Positions 43,079-52,267 of a stretch of 64,000 nt of DNA are shown one piece after another. The stretch is from contig JBBBDQ010000750.1 in the NCBI GenBank assembly GCA_037127315.1, forward strand, positions 4,975,001 through 5,039,000, read 5' to 3'. The notes under the pieces are model-generated. The model had not been told where the DNA came from. It saw only the letters and a program-made list of their open reading frames with translations, and did not search any database. This DNA is from Ascarosepion bandense. Taxonomy: Eukaryota > Mollusca > Cephalopoda > Sepiida > Sepiidae. Position 1 is the first letter of the stretch, and the number at the start of each line of letters is the position of its first letter. Made by a program: the position numbers and the translations under genes.

Positions 43079-43237
43079 ACCATATACTTAAATGCAATGT
43101 AATGTGTTATGATTAGGTTTAAACGTGATTTTATTAAGTGCGGGTTGCTTTGAGTTAATGTAGATGGCCTCTAATATCTGGAGGTTCTTTTTACTGGGTG
43201 TATTAGTGAGTATTATTGTATTGTTAACTAAAATCTG

Positions 43238-43240
<3 letters not shown>

Positions 43241-43288
<48 letters not shown>
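43241..43288. repeat. (TA)n microsatellite
   Basis: About 46 bp TA, then a degenerate (AAT/AAC)n zone to 43,335. Confidence 0.93.
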
Positions 43289-43291
<3 letters not shown>

Positions 43292-43493
43292 ACAATAATG
43301 GTAGTAATAACAATAATAATAACAATAATTGTTATAATATATTTCAGTTCGTCTCGAAAAACCCACCGAGAACAAATTCGGAGGGGAAAAAAGGGGAAGT
43401 AAAAAAAAGAAACAAACTAAGAGAAAAGAAAATAAAAACCCCGAGACGAAAAACCTAAAACTAAAGCGGTCAACACAATAGTAGAGCAACAAA

Positions 43494-43645
43494 GAAAGAA
43501 TAAATCTAACTAAGAGCCAACAGACCTACCTAGGTTTCACCCTACGGCTCGTCAGGGTAAGTCGGCTCCTGACGACTTACAAGTCGGCTCCTGACGACTT
43601 ACCCTGACGAGCCGTAGGGTGAAACTTAGATTTATTCTTTCTTTC
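43494..43645. repeat. Foldback repeat with hammerhead-like core
   Basis: Arms: gaaagaataaatcta..tttcaccctacggctcgtca on the left and the reverse complement ending at 43,645 on the right; in the middle gtcggctcctgacgacttac is tandemly repeated (43561-43600). A relative is at 27,017-27,075. Followed by (TTTC)n and (TA)n. Confidence 0.82.
43514..43568 (-). ncRNA. Hammerhead-like motif in foldback arm
   Basis: Minus strand: CTGACGA (43549-43555), stem II of 2-3 bp with GTAG loop, GAAA (43535-43538), stem III ACCT/AGGT with a 4-nt loop (43524-43535), cleavage triplet GTC ending at 43523. Eight bases GAGCCGAC and GTTGGCTC (43561-43568 and 43514-43521) pair, but five unpaired bases (TTACC) separate this helix from the core, so stem I is interrupted. 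Confidence 0.55.
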
Positions 43646-43652
43646 TTTCTTT

Positions 43653-43700
<48 letters not shown>
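43646..43700. repeat. (TTTC)n and (TA)n microsatellite
   Basis: Short TTTC tract followed by about 43 bp of TA. Confidence 0.93.
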
Positions 43701-43824
43701 GTTTTGCTTACGGCCTTATCTCGTATAAATACCGGTTCCTGTAAGACCACCAAACTTAGGTTACGTCAAGTCTGGTCATTATCTACATGAGTGAATACTT
43801 AGGAATACCAACTACGATAAACTT

Positions 43825-44015
43825 GGATGCGCGAAAGGTGTAATGGGTAAGGGATCGAAATTGGAAAGCGTATATCCTAGTTCAAATTCCTGTCCAGTCC
43901 GTTACATTCAGATACGCGCAAATACGCCTGGGAAAGGTATGATTCCATCTTTCCCCTCTCAGTTATGGGTTAATTAGGAAGCCACACTGTCATCTGAGCA
44001 TGGATGGCAACCAAT
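43825..44015 (+). mobile_element. SINE-2-related copy, distinct subfamily
   Basis: Head aaaggtgtaatgggtaagg, B-box-like tagttcaaattcctg, body acgcgcaaatacgcctggga and tcagttatgggttaatta. The order of parts matches SINE-2 but sequence is clearly different in the head; truncated after ggatggcaaccaa. Confidence 0.65.
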
Positions 44016-44339
44016 ATAGAAAAAGAATAATTCTGAATTCAATTAAAAACATAGTGCAATGCTCGAAATCGTCTACAAAAAAAAAAAAAATTCTAAAATC
44101 TTCAAAGTCTTTGGCATCACTAACATTGCTTTATAATGCAAATCGATCTTCAGATGCCCAAATTGATATGAATGATTCCCTGAAGAATTAGTAAGCACAG
44201 ACCGTTTCCCGAAACCTCTACCATTAAGGCGCATGTGATATCAATTACATTCGTCACTGATATTTGTTTTCGATCGGGAACTAATTGACTCAACAAATAT
44301 TAGTATCTGGCTACTGTTTACATTGTAACGTTAACGATA

Positions 44340-44475
44340 ATGATCTTTGTAATTGTTTTACCTCAAGCAAAACAAAAATGCCACTGGTGCTCAGGGGGTT
44401 ACAGTGAGAGAAAAGAAAAAAAGAAGTATAGAGGATATCGAAGAAATGATAAGAAAAAGATAAGAATCAAGTGTA
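44340..44475 (-). mobile_element. LINE-A 3' tail fragment
   Basis: Plus strand shows ttttacctcaagcaaaaca and ctcagggggttacagtgaga, the complement of the LINE-A tail. No coding part. Confidence 0.65.
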
Positions 44476-44617
44476 GTATAGCAGAACGATTTATTCTGTA
44501 TAACCAGCAAACCAATGTTGATGATCTGCTTGAAGTATAACGATGGACAACGTGTACATAAAAATATATTAAATATATTCACTTTATCAGTTTATTTTCT
44601 GCACTGTGACTTGATTG

Positions 44618-44918
44618 TGCGTTGTGGTGCAGTGGATATCGACTCGGAACAAGAAATCGGAGAGCCGAGTTCGAATTCCAGCCGAATTCATTGCCTCCAC
44701 GCAAATACCCTTGGGAAAGGTATTAATCCGTCTCTTCCTTCCAGTTATGGGATAAATAACAGGACAGATTGGGTTCTATAGCCTTGGTCGGCAACCAGTC
44801 TACCGCAGAAAGTAATGGCAACCTACTGCGGGATAATCTTCTGCCCAGTCAGTCATGTCTCTTTCGAGACATGATCTCCCAAGCGTGTTTCACGTATGGT
44901 ACTGAACTGACTGGCTGT
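44618..44918 (+). mobile_element. SINE-2 copy, near full length
   Basis: Head gcgttgtggtgcagtggata, B-box-like gagttcgaattcc, full body, hairpin catgtctctttcgagacatg, end actgaactgactggctg. About 12 bp missing near the cacttacgcgc segment. Confidence 0.9.
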
Positions 44919-44919
44919 T

Positions 44920-45540
44920 TTGTGTAGAGGGGTAATCAGAGGAAGCACGCATATACGAGGGAGTAACGGCTGGAGTTGTCTCCCTTGCGTTCTCTTTACG
45001 TCCCGGCCTTGTCTTCTATCTCGGCTCTCTCCTCTGTGTCGATCCGGGGAAAACACGGTCTTATATATAAGTTCAGGCCTTGTCGAGCTTCACCCAATTT
45101 CGTCATTCCCGTCAGCGTAATCACCAATTGTTGTCTTTGGCCAGTTGTATTTAGATGCAATCACATTATTGTTTATTTAATTGTTCAATTATTTTCCAAC
45201 TTTGACGCAGTGCCTGTTTATTTTATTGTTTCTGACAACCAAAACATTTTGTCGATTAACTAAAATATAATTAATTCTCTAGTCATTGTTTTATAATTCC
45301 GAAATAATTTAATGTAAATTATATTCTGTCTTTGAACATTGTTTCTTCTTTTTTTAGCTTCTGACCGAAAAATCAAATTAAATTATATTCCATTGTTTAT
45401 ATCTCGTGACCTTGAAAACCGGCGTTTTTGACACAATAGAGTTTATATTTTTTGTATTCCACCTTCGACTGAAAGCTTCTCGTGCTTTCTTATTCTCATT
45501 CGACAGGAATTAATTCTTTTCATATTCTGTTTTTCCCTAG
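44920..45540. other. Unassigned; GC-richer segment with TATA-like box
   Basis: 44920-45080 is GC-richer than its surroundings and contains cacggtcttatatataagtt (45048-45067), which has the look of a core promoter, possibly in an LTR. The remainder to 45,540 is AT-rich. No second copy allows borders to be set. Confidence 0.35.
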
Positions 45541-45541
45541 A

Positions 45542-45735
45542 ATACAGATCTGTCTACGGATGGCTATATATATTTAGTTACTTAGTTTTTTAGTCATGAT
45601 AAAATTAAACCAGTTCACATTTAATATTAAAAAGTGTTCAATACAATTATATTGCAGAACTTTTGAATATTTTACATTTGTAAACGAGTTATTACGCGAC
45701 CTAGGTTTCTACCATGTAGTGTCTTCTTTTGTGTT
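45542..45735 (-). mobile_element. Penelope-like terminus joined to an HHR-SINE tail scrap
   Basis: 22 bp of HHR-SINE tail (acagatctgtctacggatgg) and TATATA precede a segment that is nearly identical to 51,070-51,245 and whose last 60 bp is the complement of the sequence after the Penelope-like gene at 52.08-52.12 kb (cgcgacctaggtttctacca). Confidence 0.75.
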
Positions 45736-46235
45736 ATAACACAAGGAGATCGAAGATGGTAATCTAAACTTTTGGAGGTTGTAGCTATCAGGGAAGCAAT
45801 CAAACGGAAGGGAATCCCACAAACAGGAAATTCGAGAAAAGAAACAATTAGAGTATAAAAGGCGGTTACATTTAACTATTTCGACGGTACAATGCTGGGA
45901 CCTTGATGCCAATCTAGTTGCACGCGTAAATAAATGTGGTCGGGGTACAAGGGAAAGAAACTGATCAGAGAACTAGCCATCAAAATACTTGTAGAAAAGA
46001 CAGAGGGAAGGCACATCACGTCGGTGAGAAAGTGACTGAAGGTGGGTTGCTAAGTCAAGATTGATTACATTGCAGAACCTCCTTTAGATTTTGTCGAGAA
46101 CTTCAAGATGAATAGCTGGAGACCTCGATAGGGCAACAGTATTCAATGCACGAACCGATGGTTGATTTATAAATGTGCGAAAATGGATTCTGACGCGAAA
46201 AACTTCCTATCCCAGCACAGTGACCCAACCTTGCA
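45720..46235 (-). pseudogene. LINE-A C-terminal fragment
   Basis: Minus-strand frames: IGSCIEYCC-like, RVHYT-type degenerate part and FFSRISCLWDSLPFDCFPDS then YNLQKFRLPS. This is the last 160 or so codons of LINE-A with frameshifts. It abuts the Penelope-like terminus. Confidence 0.75.
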
Positions 46236-46458
46236 TCATTGATATATCGGAAATATGTTGTTTGCATAGATAAAATGTTTCGGAAAGAACGATTTAAATT
46301 GAAATAACATTTTTTTAATTGTTGCTTCTAATCCTTTTATTTATATACACCCAGATGCATGCTAAAATATCTTATTAATAAGATAGGCCATATATATTTT
46401 ACTTAATCGGTGTCATTGAACGCTTTTTGGCTGTCGGCTTGTCGACATTAATTAATGC
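46236..46458. other. Unassigned stretch
   Basis: No element recognised. Confidence 0.5.
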
Positions 46459-46722
46459 CTCGTTGTGCAATGGATATCAACTCGCCAGTTGAATTCGTTG
46501 CATTCATTTACGTGCAAATACTCTTGGGAAAGTTATCAATCCGTCGCTTCTCCCTTCAGCTATGGGTTAAATAACGGAGTAGATTGAGTTCTATAGCCTT
46601 GGTTTGCAATCAGTCTATCACAGAACGTAATTGCAAATTATAAAGAGAAAATCAGTCAGTCATGCTTCTTCTGAGGCATGATCGCCCAAGTGTGTATCAT
46701 CTATGGCACTTAACTGATTGTG
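46459..46722 (+). mobile_element. SINE-2 copy with head deletion
   Basis: Head cgttgtgcaatggatatcaa, then about 35 bp including the B box are missing (ctcgccagttgaattcgttg), then the normal body, and end tatggcacttaactgattg. Confidence 0.85.
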
Positions 46723-46805
46723 TCAGTGTCCAGTAGTAGTCACTAATCATTGACAAACTATATTTGACCTGATAACGTTTCTCCATGAAAATTTCCCTTC
46801 ATTGC

Positions 46806-47290
46806 AAATCTTCTTCTTCTTCTTCTTCTTCTTCTTCTTCTTCTATGTGCCGTGACCTTTCAGGACGTAGGTGATCTTGGCCTTCCTAATCTCTCTATCC
46901 CCTGTAGTTCTTAACACCCTTTCTCTTGTTACACTTCCCAATCACTGCTCTGTCATACATTTGCTCAAGCCCATCAAGATCAGAAAGCGTTGCTTTCCCC
47001 TGTCTCTATTTTCCTCTATCTGTTCTCTGTGTATAAATTCTCTAAGCCCTCCTTCCTCATTACTTGTCCCAGAAATTTCAGCTGTTTTCATTATATCAAG
47101 TATAAGCTCCTTTTCGTTTCCATCTTTTCCAATACTTCATCGTTGCTCACATGTTCGGTTCATCGTATCCTCAGCATTCTTCTGTAGAACCACAGTTCAG
47201 TTACTTTAAGTTTTTACTTCATCTTTGATGAGAATTTCCAGCATTCGCTCCCATATTGAAGAACAGACTTTTTATTGATTTGTTGTTACG
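46806..47290 (-). pseudogene. LINE-B 3' fragment with (TTC)n tail
   Basis: Starts on the plus strand with (TTC)n (46808-46843), complement of the LINE-B (GAA)n tail, followed by the complement of the KAxIxYVLK end (tcaggacgtaggtgatcttg). Minus-strand frames give RMLRIR-type (tcgtatcctcagcattcttc complement) and continue to YGSE-like sequence at about 47,260. Frameshifts throughout. Confidence 0.8.
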
Positions 47291-47394
47291 TTGTATCAAT
47301 CTTTTAGGGTTTTTTTTTAATCCAGAAAATATTTTTATACATTAACAGTCATTTGTAAGATCATAATGATTTACTGATAATGGTACCAGTCATA

Positions 47395-47535
47395 CTAATT
47401 AACCCATAGATGAAAGAGAAGAGGTGGATTCATGCCTTTTCCACGTGCATTTGTGCGAAAGTGTATAAAACGCACTTGACTGGAATTAGAACTCTGCCCT
47501 CCGATTTTCAATTGCGAGTCGTTAACTATTACATA
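47395..47535 (-). mobile_element. SINE-2-related fragment
   Basis: Complement of the SINE-2 body and head: ttaacccatagatgaaagag, aaaacgcacttgactggaat, tagaactctgccctccgatt. The head resembles the one fused to 5S-like sequence at 61.6 kb (tggaattaaaactctgctct). Confidence 0.65.
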
Positions 47536-47744
47536 ACCCGCACATCTTCTCTTACAACATTTGGTATTCCCAAGTTGTCACCCAATCCAAACAACGGAAA
47601 TGAGAGAATTCCGTAAAATATTTCGAATGGTAAGAAAAAAAATGTATTTTTTTACTAGTCTAGATTTCGTCTTCATTTTGGTCACCTCTCATTTCAAATA
47701 TTTAAAGCACAATAAAAAAAAAAAACCAAGAGCAATGACGACGT

Positions 47745-48080
47745 TTTAGAGAAATTGAAATACAAAGCACCTATATACGGAGCATCAGAAAGGAAGCGTT
47801 CAAATTCTCGGGTACATAACGTTCAAATTCTCGGGTACATAACGTTTCAAATTCTCGGGTACATAACAAGAAAAGAAAGCTTGAAAAATTAGGTACTCAG
47901 AAGACATATTGAACAAAGAAAAGCAGTGCATGACCTAACTAACGAGCGTGAGTAACTAGTTGGTGGAACAGGAATTAGGATATATAGTCAAAAGACATAC
48001 TTTACTAATGATAACTAAGGACAAGAAATTGTGGAGAGCCATGGTCGCTCTTATTCTGATGAAACACGGCTCATAGAAAA
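47745..48080 (+). pseudogene. LINE-B degenerate fragment with 23-bp triplication
   Basis: Carries degenerate DVLEKLKYKAPIYGASERKR-type sequence, then cgttcaaattctcgggtaca three times in tandem (47797-47870), then gtggagagccatggtcgctc and the LINE-B end. Very old copy. Confidence 0.65.
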
Positions 48081-48414
48081 AGAAGTAAAGAAGTTGAAAG
48101 AAATGGGTGTCTGAAATAAAATCGAGACCATCAAAATGACAGTATTCGTCAAAACATCGAAAATAATAAGGAAAGAATTGAATGTTTCGCTAATATTGCT
48201 TTAATCTACATTAGAGTTGCCCTTCGTTCAAAATGTCATCGAAGACATGAGTGAAAATGAAGAATGTGGAGATAATGCAAATAGCATAAATAATTAGAAT
48301 GCCAAGGATAGTATTTTTTTCATTTTCATTTTAGTTGCTTTTTATCACAACTGCTCAAACCGTAAGTCTACGTCCATTGAGAAGATACTATTGGATCTCC
48401 ACAAACGATTTTTT

Positions 48415-48675
48415 AATGATTTCACCCCAAGGCGGAAAAGCTACCAGTCCGCAGGGGGTGGGGAGGGGTTATAGAGAATGAAAGTCATAAAAAAGTCTCG
48501 GTATAAGGGGTATTAATAAAAGGATAAAAAATGGATGGGATTCAAGAAGGTAGAAGATCGCGATTGGTGTTGCTTTTAATTTTTTGCGGATTGTAGTTAT
48601 CAGGGAAGTAAGTAAACGGAAGAGAGTTCGACAGGAGAGAAGTGCGAAAAAAAAAAACAGAGTAGATGTGGTCAA
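48415..48675 (-). mobile_element. LINE-A 3' tail and C-terminal fragment
   Basis: Plus strand tgatttcaccccaaggcgga, gtccgcagggggtggggag, and gtagttatcagggaagtaag are complements of the LINE-A tail and FPDSYN-type end. A mariner relic interrupts it at about 48,675. Confidence 0.7.
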
Positions 48676-49189
48676 AGTACCATTCAGCCGGCTTCGAATT
48701 GAAGAATTTTTGGCATGCTTCCTCGACTTCATCAAACGAGTCGAATCAGCGGCCCTTCAGAAAGTGTTGCATTGAGCGGAAAAGGCCGTAATCTGATGAA
48801 GCACAGTCAGGACTGTAGGCTGGATGTGGTGAAACCTCAACGCTGTCCAGCTCTTCAAACTTGTCTTTGGTCTTCCTGGCTTGGCATTGTCCTTCTGCAT
48901 CAAAGCGCGCTTTCTGTTGATCGGGTACTTTTGCTTCAACTTTTCGTAGACCCGCTGAAGTTGCTGACAGTAAAGTTCGGGACTGATGGCACGACCATTC
49001 GGAACCAACTCAAAATGCGCCGATTCCTTCAAAGTTTCACCAAATTCACAACATGACTTTCTTGCCGAATCGATCTGGTTTTGGAACCGACGGTGTCTCT
49101 TGCCCTTTCTGAACCCATCGTTTTTCTCGATTGTGCTGGACCTGATAGGCCCATTTCGCAAGTGTTTACGAACTTTTGGGACAACCTAA
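48675..49189 (-). mobile_element. Mariner element, internally deleted, minus strand
   Basis: The right end is a good terminal repeat (complement starts ttaggttgtcccaaaagttc, 49164-49189) followed by TA. Right after it the transposase relic starts at WAYQVQHNREKRWVQ, so the whole DNA-binding half has been deleted. The left end lacks a recognisable terminal repeat. Same family as 18,719-19,886. Confidence 0.87.
48680..49160 (-). pseudogene. Mariner transposase C-terminal relic
   Basis: Minus strand: VQHNREKRWVQ, VPKPDRFGKKVM-type, RALMQKDNAKPGRPKTS (second catalytic D kept), HPAYSPDCASSDYGLFRSMQ (third D kept), HFLKGR and EACQKFFN near the end. The first catalytic aspartate and the DNA-binding region are gone. 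Multiple frameshifts. Confidence 0.87.
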
Positions 49190-49191
49190 TA

Positions 49192-49455
49192 TAATTCTCA
49201 TACAAACTAAGCGTTAACTTTAAAGCCCCATTTCTTGATGTGTATGTAGAATTCCAATGCATTTAGTCCCTCTTTTGGTTTAATGGATGATTCGAACGAA
49301 ATATCAGTAGCTGCCACAGAGTGGTCAGAGTTACCACGAGATTAGTGCTGCGAAACTCGGCAAGAGCGAAAAGGAGAGATACGAATTAAATCAAGTAGAA
49401 AAGCCTGTTGATGGATTTTGCTAAGGAAACGAATTGAAAACTCCACGATTTGAGC
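49192..49455. other. Unassigned stretch
   Basis: No element recognised. Confidence 0.5.
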
Positions 49456-49468
49456 AAAAGATTGGGAA

Positions 49469-49469
<1 letters not shown>

Positions 49470-49522
<53 letters not shown>
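49470..49522. repeat. (TCTA)n microsatellite
   Basis: About 13 units of TCTA. Confidence 0.95.
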
Positions 49523-49523
<1 letters not shown>

Positions 49524-49574
49524 AGTAAAGGTTTATGTATTCGCATGCTGTACATATGATTACCACTATAAAGC

Positions 49575-50120
49575 GTAGATTCTTCTTCTTCTATGTGTCC
49601 TGTCCTTTCAGGACGTAGGCGATCATAGCTTTCCACATCTCCCTATCCTTGGTGGCTCATAACACGCCTTTCCTGTTGTACCATGCAACCCTCGTTCCGT
49701 CATCCCTCTGATCAGGTCCTTCAAATATGTTATCTACTGCTTTCCCCTGTCTTTTTCCCCTCTATCTGGCCTGTTAGTATCCGCTTCTCCAAGCCCTCCT
49801 TACTCATTGCATGTCCCAGGAACTTTAGTTGTCTCTTCCTGATGCTCAGTATTAATTTCCTTTTCGTCTCCATCCTTTCCAAAACCTCGTCATTGCTCAC
49901 ATGCTCGGTCCATGATATCCGCAGCATTCTTCTGTAGAACCATATTTCAGTTTCTTCAAGTTTTTCCTTCATCTTCAAAGATATTGTCCAACATTCACTA
50001 CCATATCGTAGAATCGACATCACATAGCAATCCAGTACTCTCTTCTTTGTTTCCAGCGAAATTGTCCTGTTTCTTAATACTTTACTCAACTTCAGGAATG
50101 CTTCCTTCGCCATGACAATA
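49575..50120 (-). pseudogene. LINE-B 3' fragment, best preserved
   Basis: One open minus-strand frame of 127 codons (50113 to 49730) reads MAKEAFLKLSKVLRNRTISL, LDCYVMSILRYGSECWTISL, WFYRRMLRISWTEHVSNDEV, IRKRQLKFLGHAMSKEGLEK and RILTGQIEGKK. The frame then breaks, but the end (KAMIAYVLK region) continues to about 49,590, before ttcttcttc of the tail. The open frame could be taken for a gene; it is the C-terminal part of a LINE polymerase with no start of its own. Confidence 0.9.
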
Positions 50121-50498
50121 ATTTGCCATATTTTGAATTATTAAGTATCATTTGTTTTTATATTAATGAACATCAATTGCTAGAAGCTTATATTTCTCCG
50201 AATATGTGGTTAATGTTTATGAACAATACGCATAATATGTACTACATTAATTGTAAAAAAAAATAACACCCAAAACACACAAGAAACACATTGCATTCGG
50301 GAAGCAACTCAGAACAAAAATGACCTTTTCGACTTTGAGCACTAGGATTTTAATGTGGGTTGCTTCTACAATATATATCATAGAGCAAAAATAAATATGA
50401 CAAAATGAAAAGTTTTCGTGTGTCGCTTTTCATCCTTTAGGACTTAATCACACTAAAGTCTTTTTTATGCTTAAACAATTAAACATACGCACGGGAGA

Positions 50499-50500
<2 letters not shown>
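50121..50500. other. Unassigned AT-rich stretch
   Basis: No element recognised before the (TA)n at 50,503-50,524. Confidence 0.5.
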
Positions 50501-50522
<22 letters not shown>

Positions 50523-50529
<7 letters not shown>

Positions 50530-50598
50530 GACCATAAAGTCCATGTGAACTTTAAAAATTATAACTTTATAGTGCACACGAACTTTATGGACACCCTG
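50523..50598. mobile_element. 76-bp hairpin MITE
   Basis: Ends agggtgaccataaagt and the near complement actttatggacaccct, flanked by TA on each side; the inside also pairs weakly. It sits at the junction of a (TA)n tract and an HHR-SINE. Possibly a miniature Tc1/mariner-type element. Confidence 0.72.
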
Positions 50599-50797
50599 TA
50601 ATGATACTATACACGCTAAAAGGTCTGCCCTCTTCTACCGAGCGCCCATAGTCCAGAGATGGAATTGCTGACTGACGCCAGTTTGGTCATGTTTCAATCC
50701 TGGGTTAAAAGCAGTCGGAGTCTAACCGTACTGATGAGCAGTGATATAGCGAAACAGATCTGTCTGCGGATGACTATATATATATATATATATATAC
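50599..50797 (+). mobile_element. HHR-SINE copy J, subfamily 1, with (TA)n tail
   Basis: Part of the leader (tacacgctaaaaggtctgcc), A box tagtccagagatgg (50649-50662), B box gtttcaatcctgg, hammerhead and (TA)n. First of a tandem pair. Confidence 0.87.
50720..50774 (+). ncRNA. Hammerhead motif, HHR-SINE copy J
   Basis: CCGTA 50726-50730 and TGCGG 50765-50769 pair; CTGATGA 50731-50737; stem II GCAG/TAGC has one mismatch; GAAA 50751-50754; GTC 50762-50764. Core intact. Confidence 0.8.
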
Positions 50798-51085
50798 TAT
50801 TTACGCTCTCACACCCTAATAGAGCACTCTGGAAGAATGGTAGACTTTGAAAAAACAGTAGCTACTCTAGTATCTACGCATCGCTCATTCAGTAATGAAT
50901 TAGAGAATTCTAACTACTGGCGTATGATACAACATACGCTAAAAGTCTACCACCTTCTACCGAGTGCCCATAGAACATCAATTCGGTTGGGTTTCAATCT
51001 TGGGTAAAAGCAATCGGATGTCTGACCGTACTGATGAGCTATGATACAGTGAAACAGATCTGTCTGCGGATGACTATATATATTT
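50798..51085 (+). mobile_element. HHR-SINE copy K, subfamily 1, A box deleted
   Basis: Full leader (tttacgctctcacaccctaa, gtagctactctagtatctac), then cccatagaacatcaattcgg: about 25 bp containing the A box are gone; B box gggtttcaatcttgg kept; hammerhead and tail. Its core lies exactly 300 bp after that of copy J. After the tail comes Penelope-like sequence. Confidence 0.87.
51020..51074 (+). ncRNA. Hammerhead motif, HHR-SINE copy K
   Basis: CCGTA 51026-51030 and TGCGG 51065-51069; CTGATGA 51031-51037; stem II GCTA/CAGT is weak; GAAA 51051-51054; GTC 51062-51064. Confidence 0.78.
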
Positions 51086-51245
51086 TAGTTACTTAGTTTT
51101 TTTGGTCATGATAAGATTAGACCAGTTCACATTTATATTAAAAAGTGTTCAATACAATTATATTGTAGAACTTTTGAATATTTTACATTTGTAAACGAGT
51201 TATTACGCGACCTAGGTTTCTACCATGTAGTGTCTTCTTTTTGGA
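51072..51245 (-). mobile_element. Penelope-like terminus, inverted
   Basis: Nearly identical to 45,563-45,735. The last part (tttacatttgtaaacgagtt, cgcgacctaggtttctacca) is the reverse complement of the end of the element at 51.5-52.1 kb. It lies upstream of that element in inverted orientation, an arrangement known for Penelope-like elements. Confidence 0.72.
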
Positions 51246-51497
51246 AACTGTCTATCTGTCTGCTTAAAAAATATTTGTCTTATTTTGGTCTTTACCTCTA
51301 AATTAAATAAGACAAATAATTTTTTAAACTGCTAGATAAACATTTTTTTTTAAAAAGGCCAGAACTAAGTAAAATTTTCAATAGAAACACAATCAAGCTA
51401 AGTTATAGTTGTACTAGTAATTTAGATAGTTTCATAAAAAAAACAAAACGCCAAAAATTTAGATAGCATTGTACAAAACAAGATAACTAATAAAGAA

Positions 51498-51925
51498 TGT
51501 AACTGAAGGGACAAGAATGAATGCCCACTTCAAGGATTTTGTAATACAAAAGAAGTCATTTACAAGGCAAAAGTACATGACATAAATGGTCAAAATAAAA
51601 TATATTTGGGTTCAACCAAAGACACATTTAAGGCCAGGTGGTTCAATCCCAAGTCTACATTAAAAATAAAAAATACTGTACAAAACTGGTTAGCCACGTG
51701 TGGAAATTGAAATCAAAATATAGAAAAGGCCCAGTCATTATATGGAGCATAGTAAAAACATCCAAGCCTTACAACGGCGGTAAGATATGTAGACTGTGCC
51801 ATGAAGAAAATTTAGCGATTATGCTATTTCCAAACAGAAATGAACTATTGAATGAAAGAACAGAAATTATGAGTAAACGTAAGCATACTAAAAAATGCCT
51901 CTTAGGTTCATACAGCCATGGATGA
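51498..51925 (+). pseudogene. GIY-YIG endonuclease domain of a Penelope-like element
   Basis: First frame: CPLQGFCNTKEVIYKAKVHD, INGQNKIYLGSTKDTFKARW, FNPKSTLK. The cysteines before VIYKA and the segment YLGST correspond to the cysteine linker and the GIY..YIG hallmark (here IY and YLG). A frameshift near 51,660 passes to LVSHVWKLKSKYRKGPVIIW, KICRLCHEENLAIMLFPNRN and ELLNERTEIMSKRKH, the C-terminal part with another CxxC. Stops: TGA at 51504. The enzyme would nick DNA for insertion; this copy is inactive. Confidence 0.82.
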
Positions 51926-52059
51926 AAACGTTATAATTTCTTATAATTTTAAAAACTGCGCGCTCAAAAATTCTCCGTCATGTGAGCATTCAAGAAACAA
52001 CCACCGTTACGTGAGCCTTCTTAAAAAGAAAACGGTAAACGGTAAAATCAGTTATTGCA

Positions 52060-52100
52060 AATCGCCTGAAGACATCACATGGTAGAAAAATAGGTCGCGT
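52060..52100 (+). ncRNA. Hammerhead-like motif at Penelope-like 3' end
   Basis: Stem I CGC (52063-52065) with GCG (52097-52099); CTGAAGA (52066-52072); stem II ATC/GGT with ACAT loop; GAAA (52085-52088); cleavage triplet GTC (52094-52096). Stem III is degraded here (AAATAGGT), but in the copies at 45.7 and 51.2 kb the same place reads ACCTAGGT, which can pair. Confidence 0.65.
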
Positions 52101-52119
52101 AATAACTCGTTTACAAATG

Positions 52120-52120
<1 letters not shown>

Positions 52121-52201
<81 letters not shown>

Positions 52202-52220
52202 ATTATTATTATTATTATAA
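52121..52220. repeat. (TA)n and (TAT)n microsatellite
   Basis: About 75 bp of TA with one gtac interruption, then about 22 bp of ATT triplets. Confidence 0.93.
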
Positions 52221-52267
52221 ATTATGTTTTAGAACATGTACATAATTTCTTCTATATATGTCCTCTT

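Larger units (their letters stand above)
51490..52125 (+). mobile_element. Penelope-like element, 3' part
   Basis: Contains the GIY-YIG endonuclease remnant followed by about 190 bp of non-coding end with a hammerhead motif and then (TA)n. The reverse transcriptase is missing. Penelope-like elements are known to pair a reverse transcriptase with a GIY-YIG nuclease and to carry hammerheads in their terminal repeats; both features are seen together here. Confidence 0.82.

Noticed and set aside
49730..50113. 127-codon open frame considered as a small host gene
   Set aside because: Its sequence is the C-terminal part of the LINE-B polymerase; several other copies of the same region are in the window.
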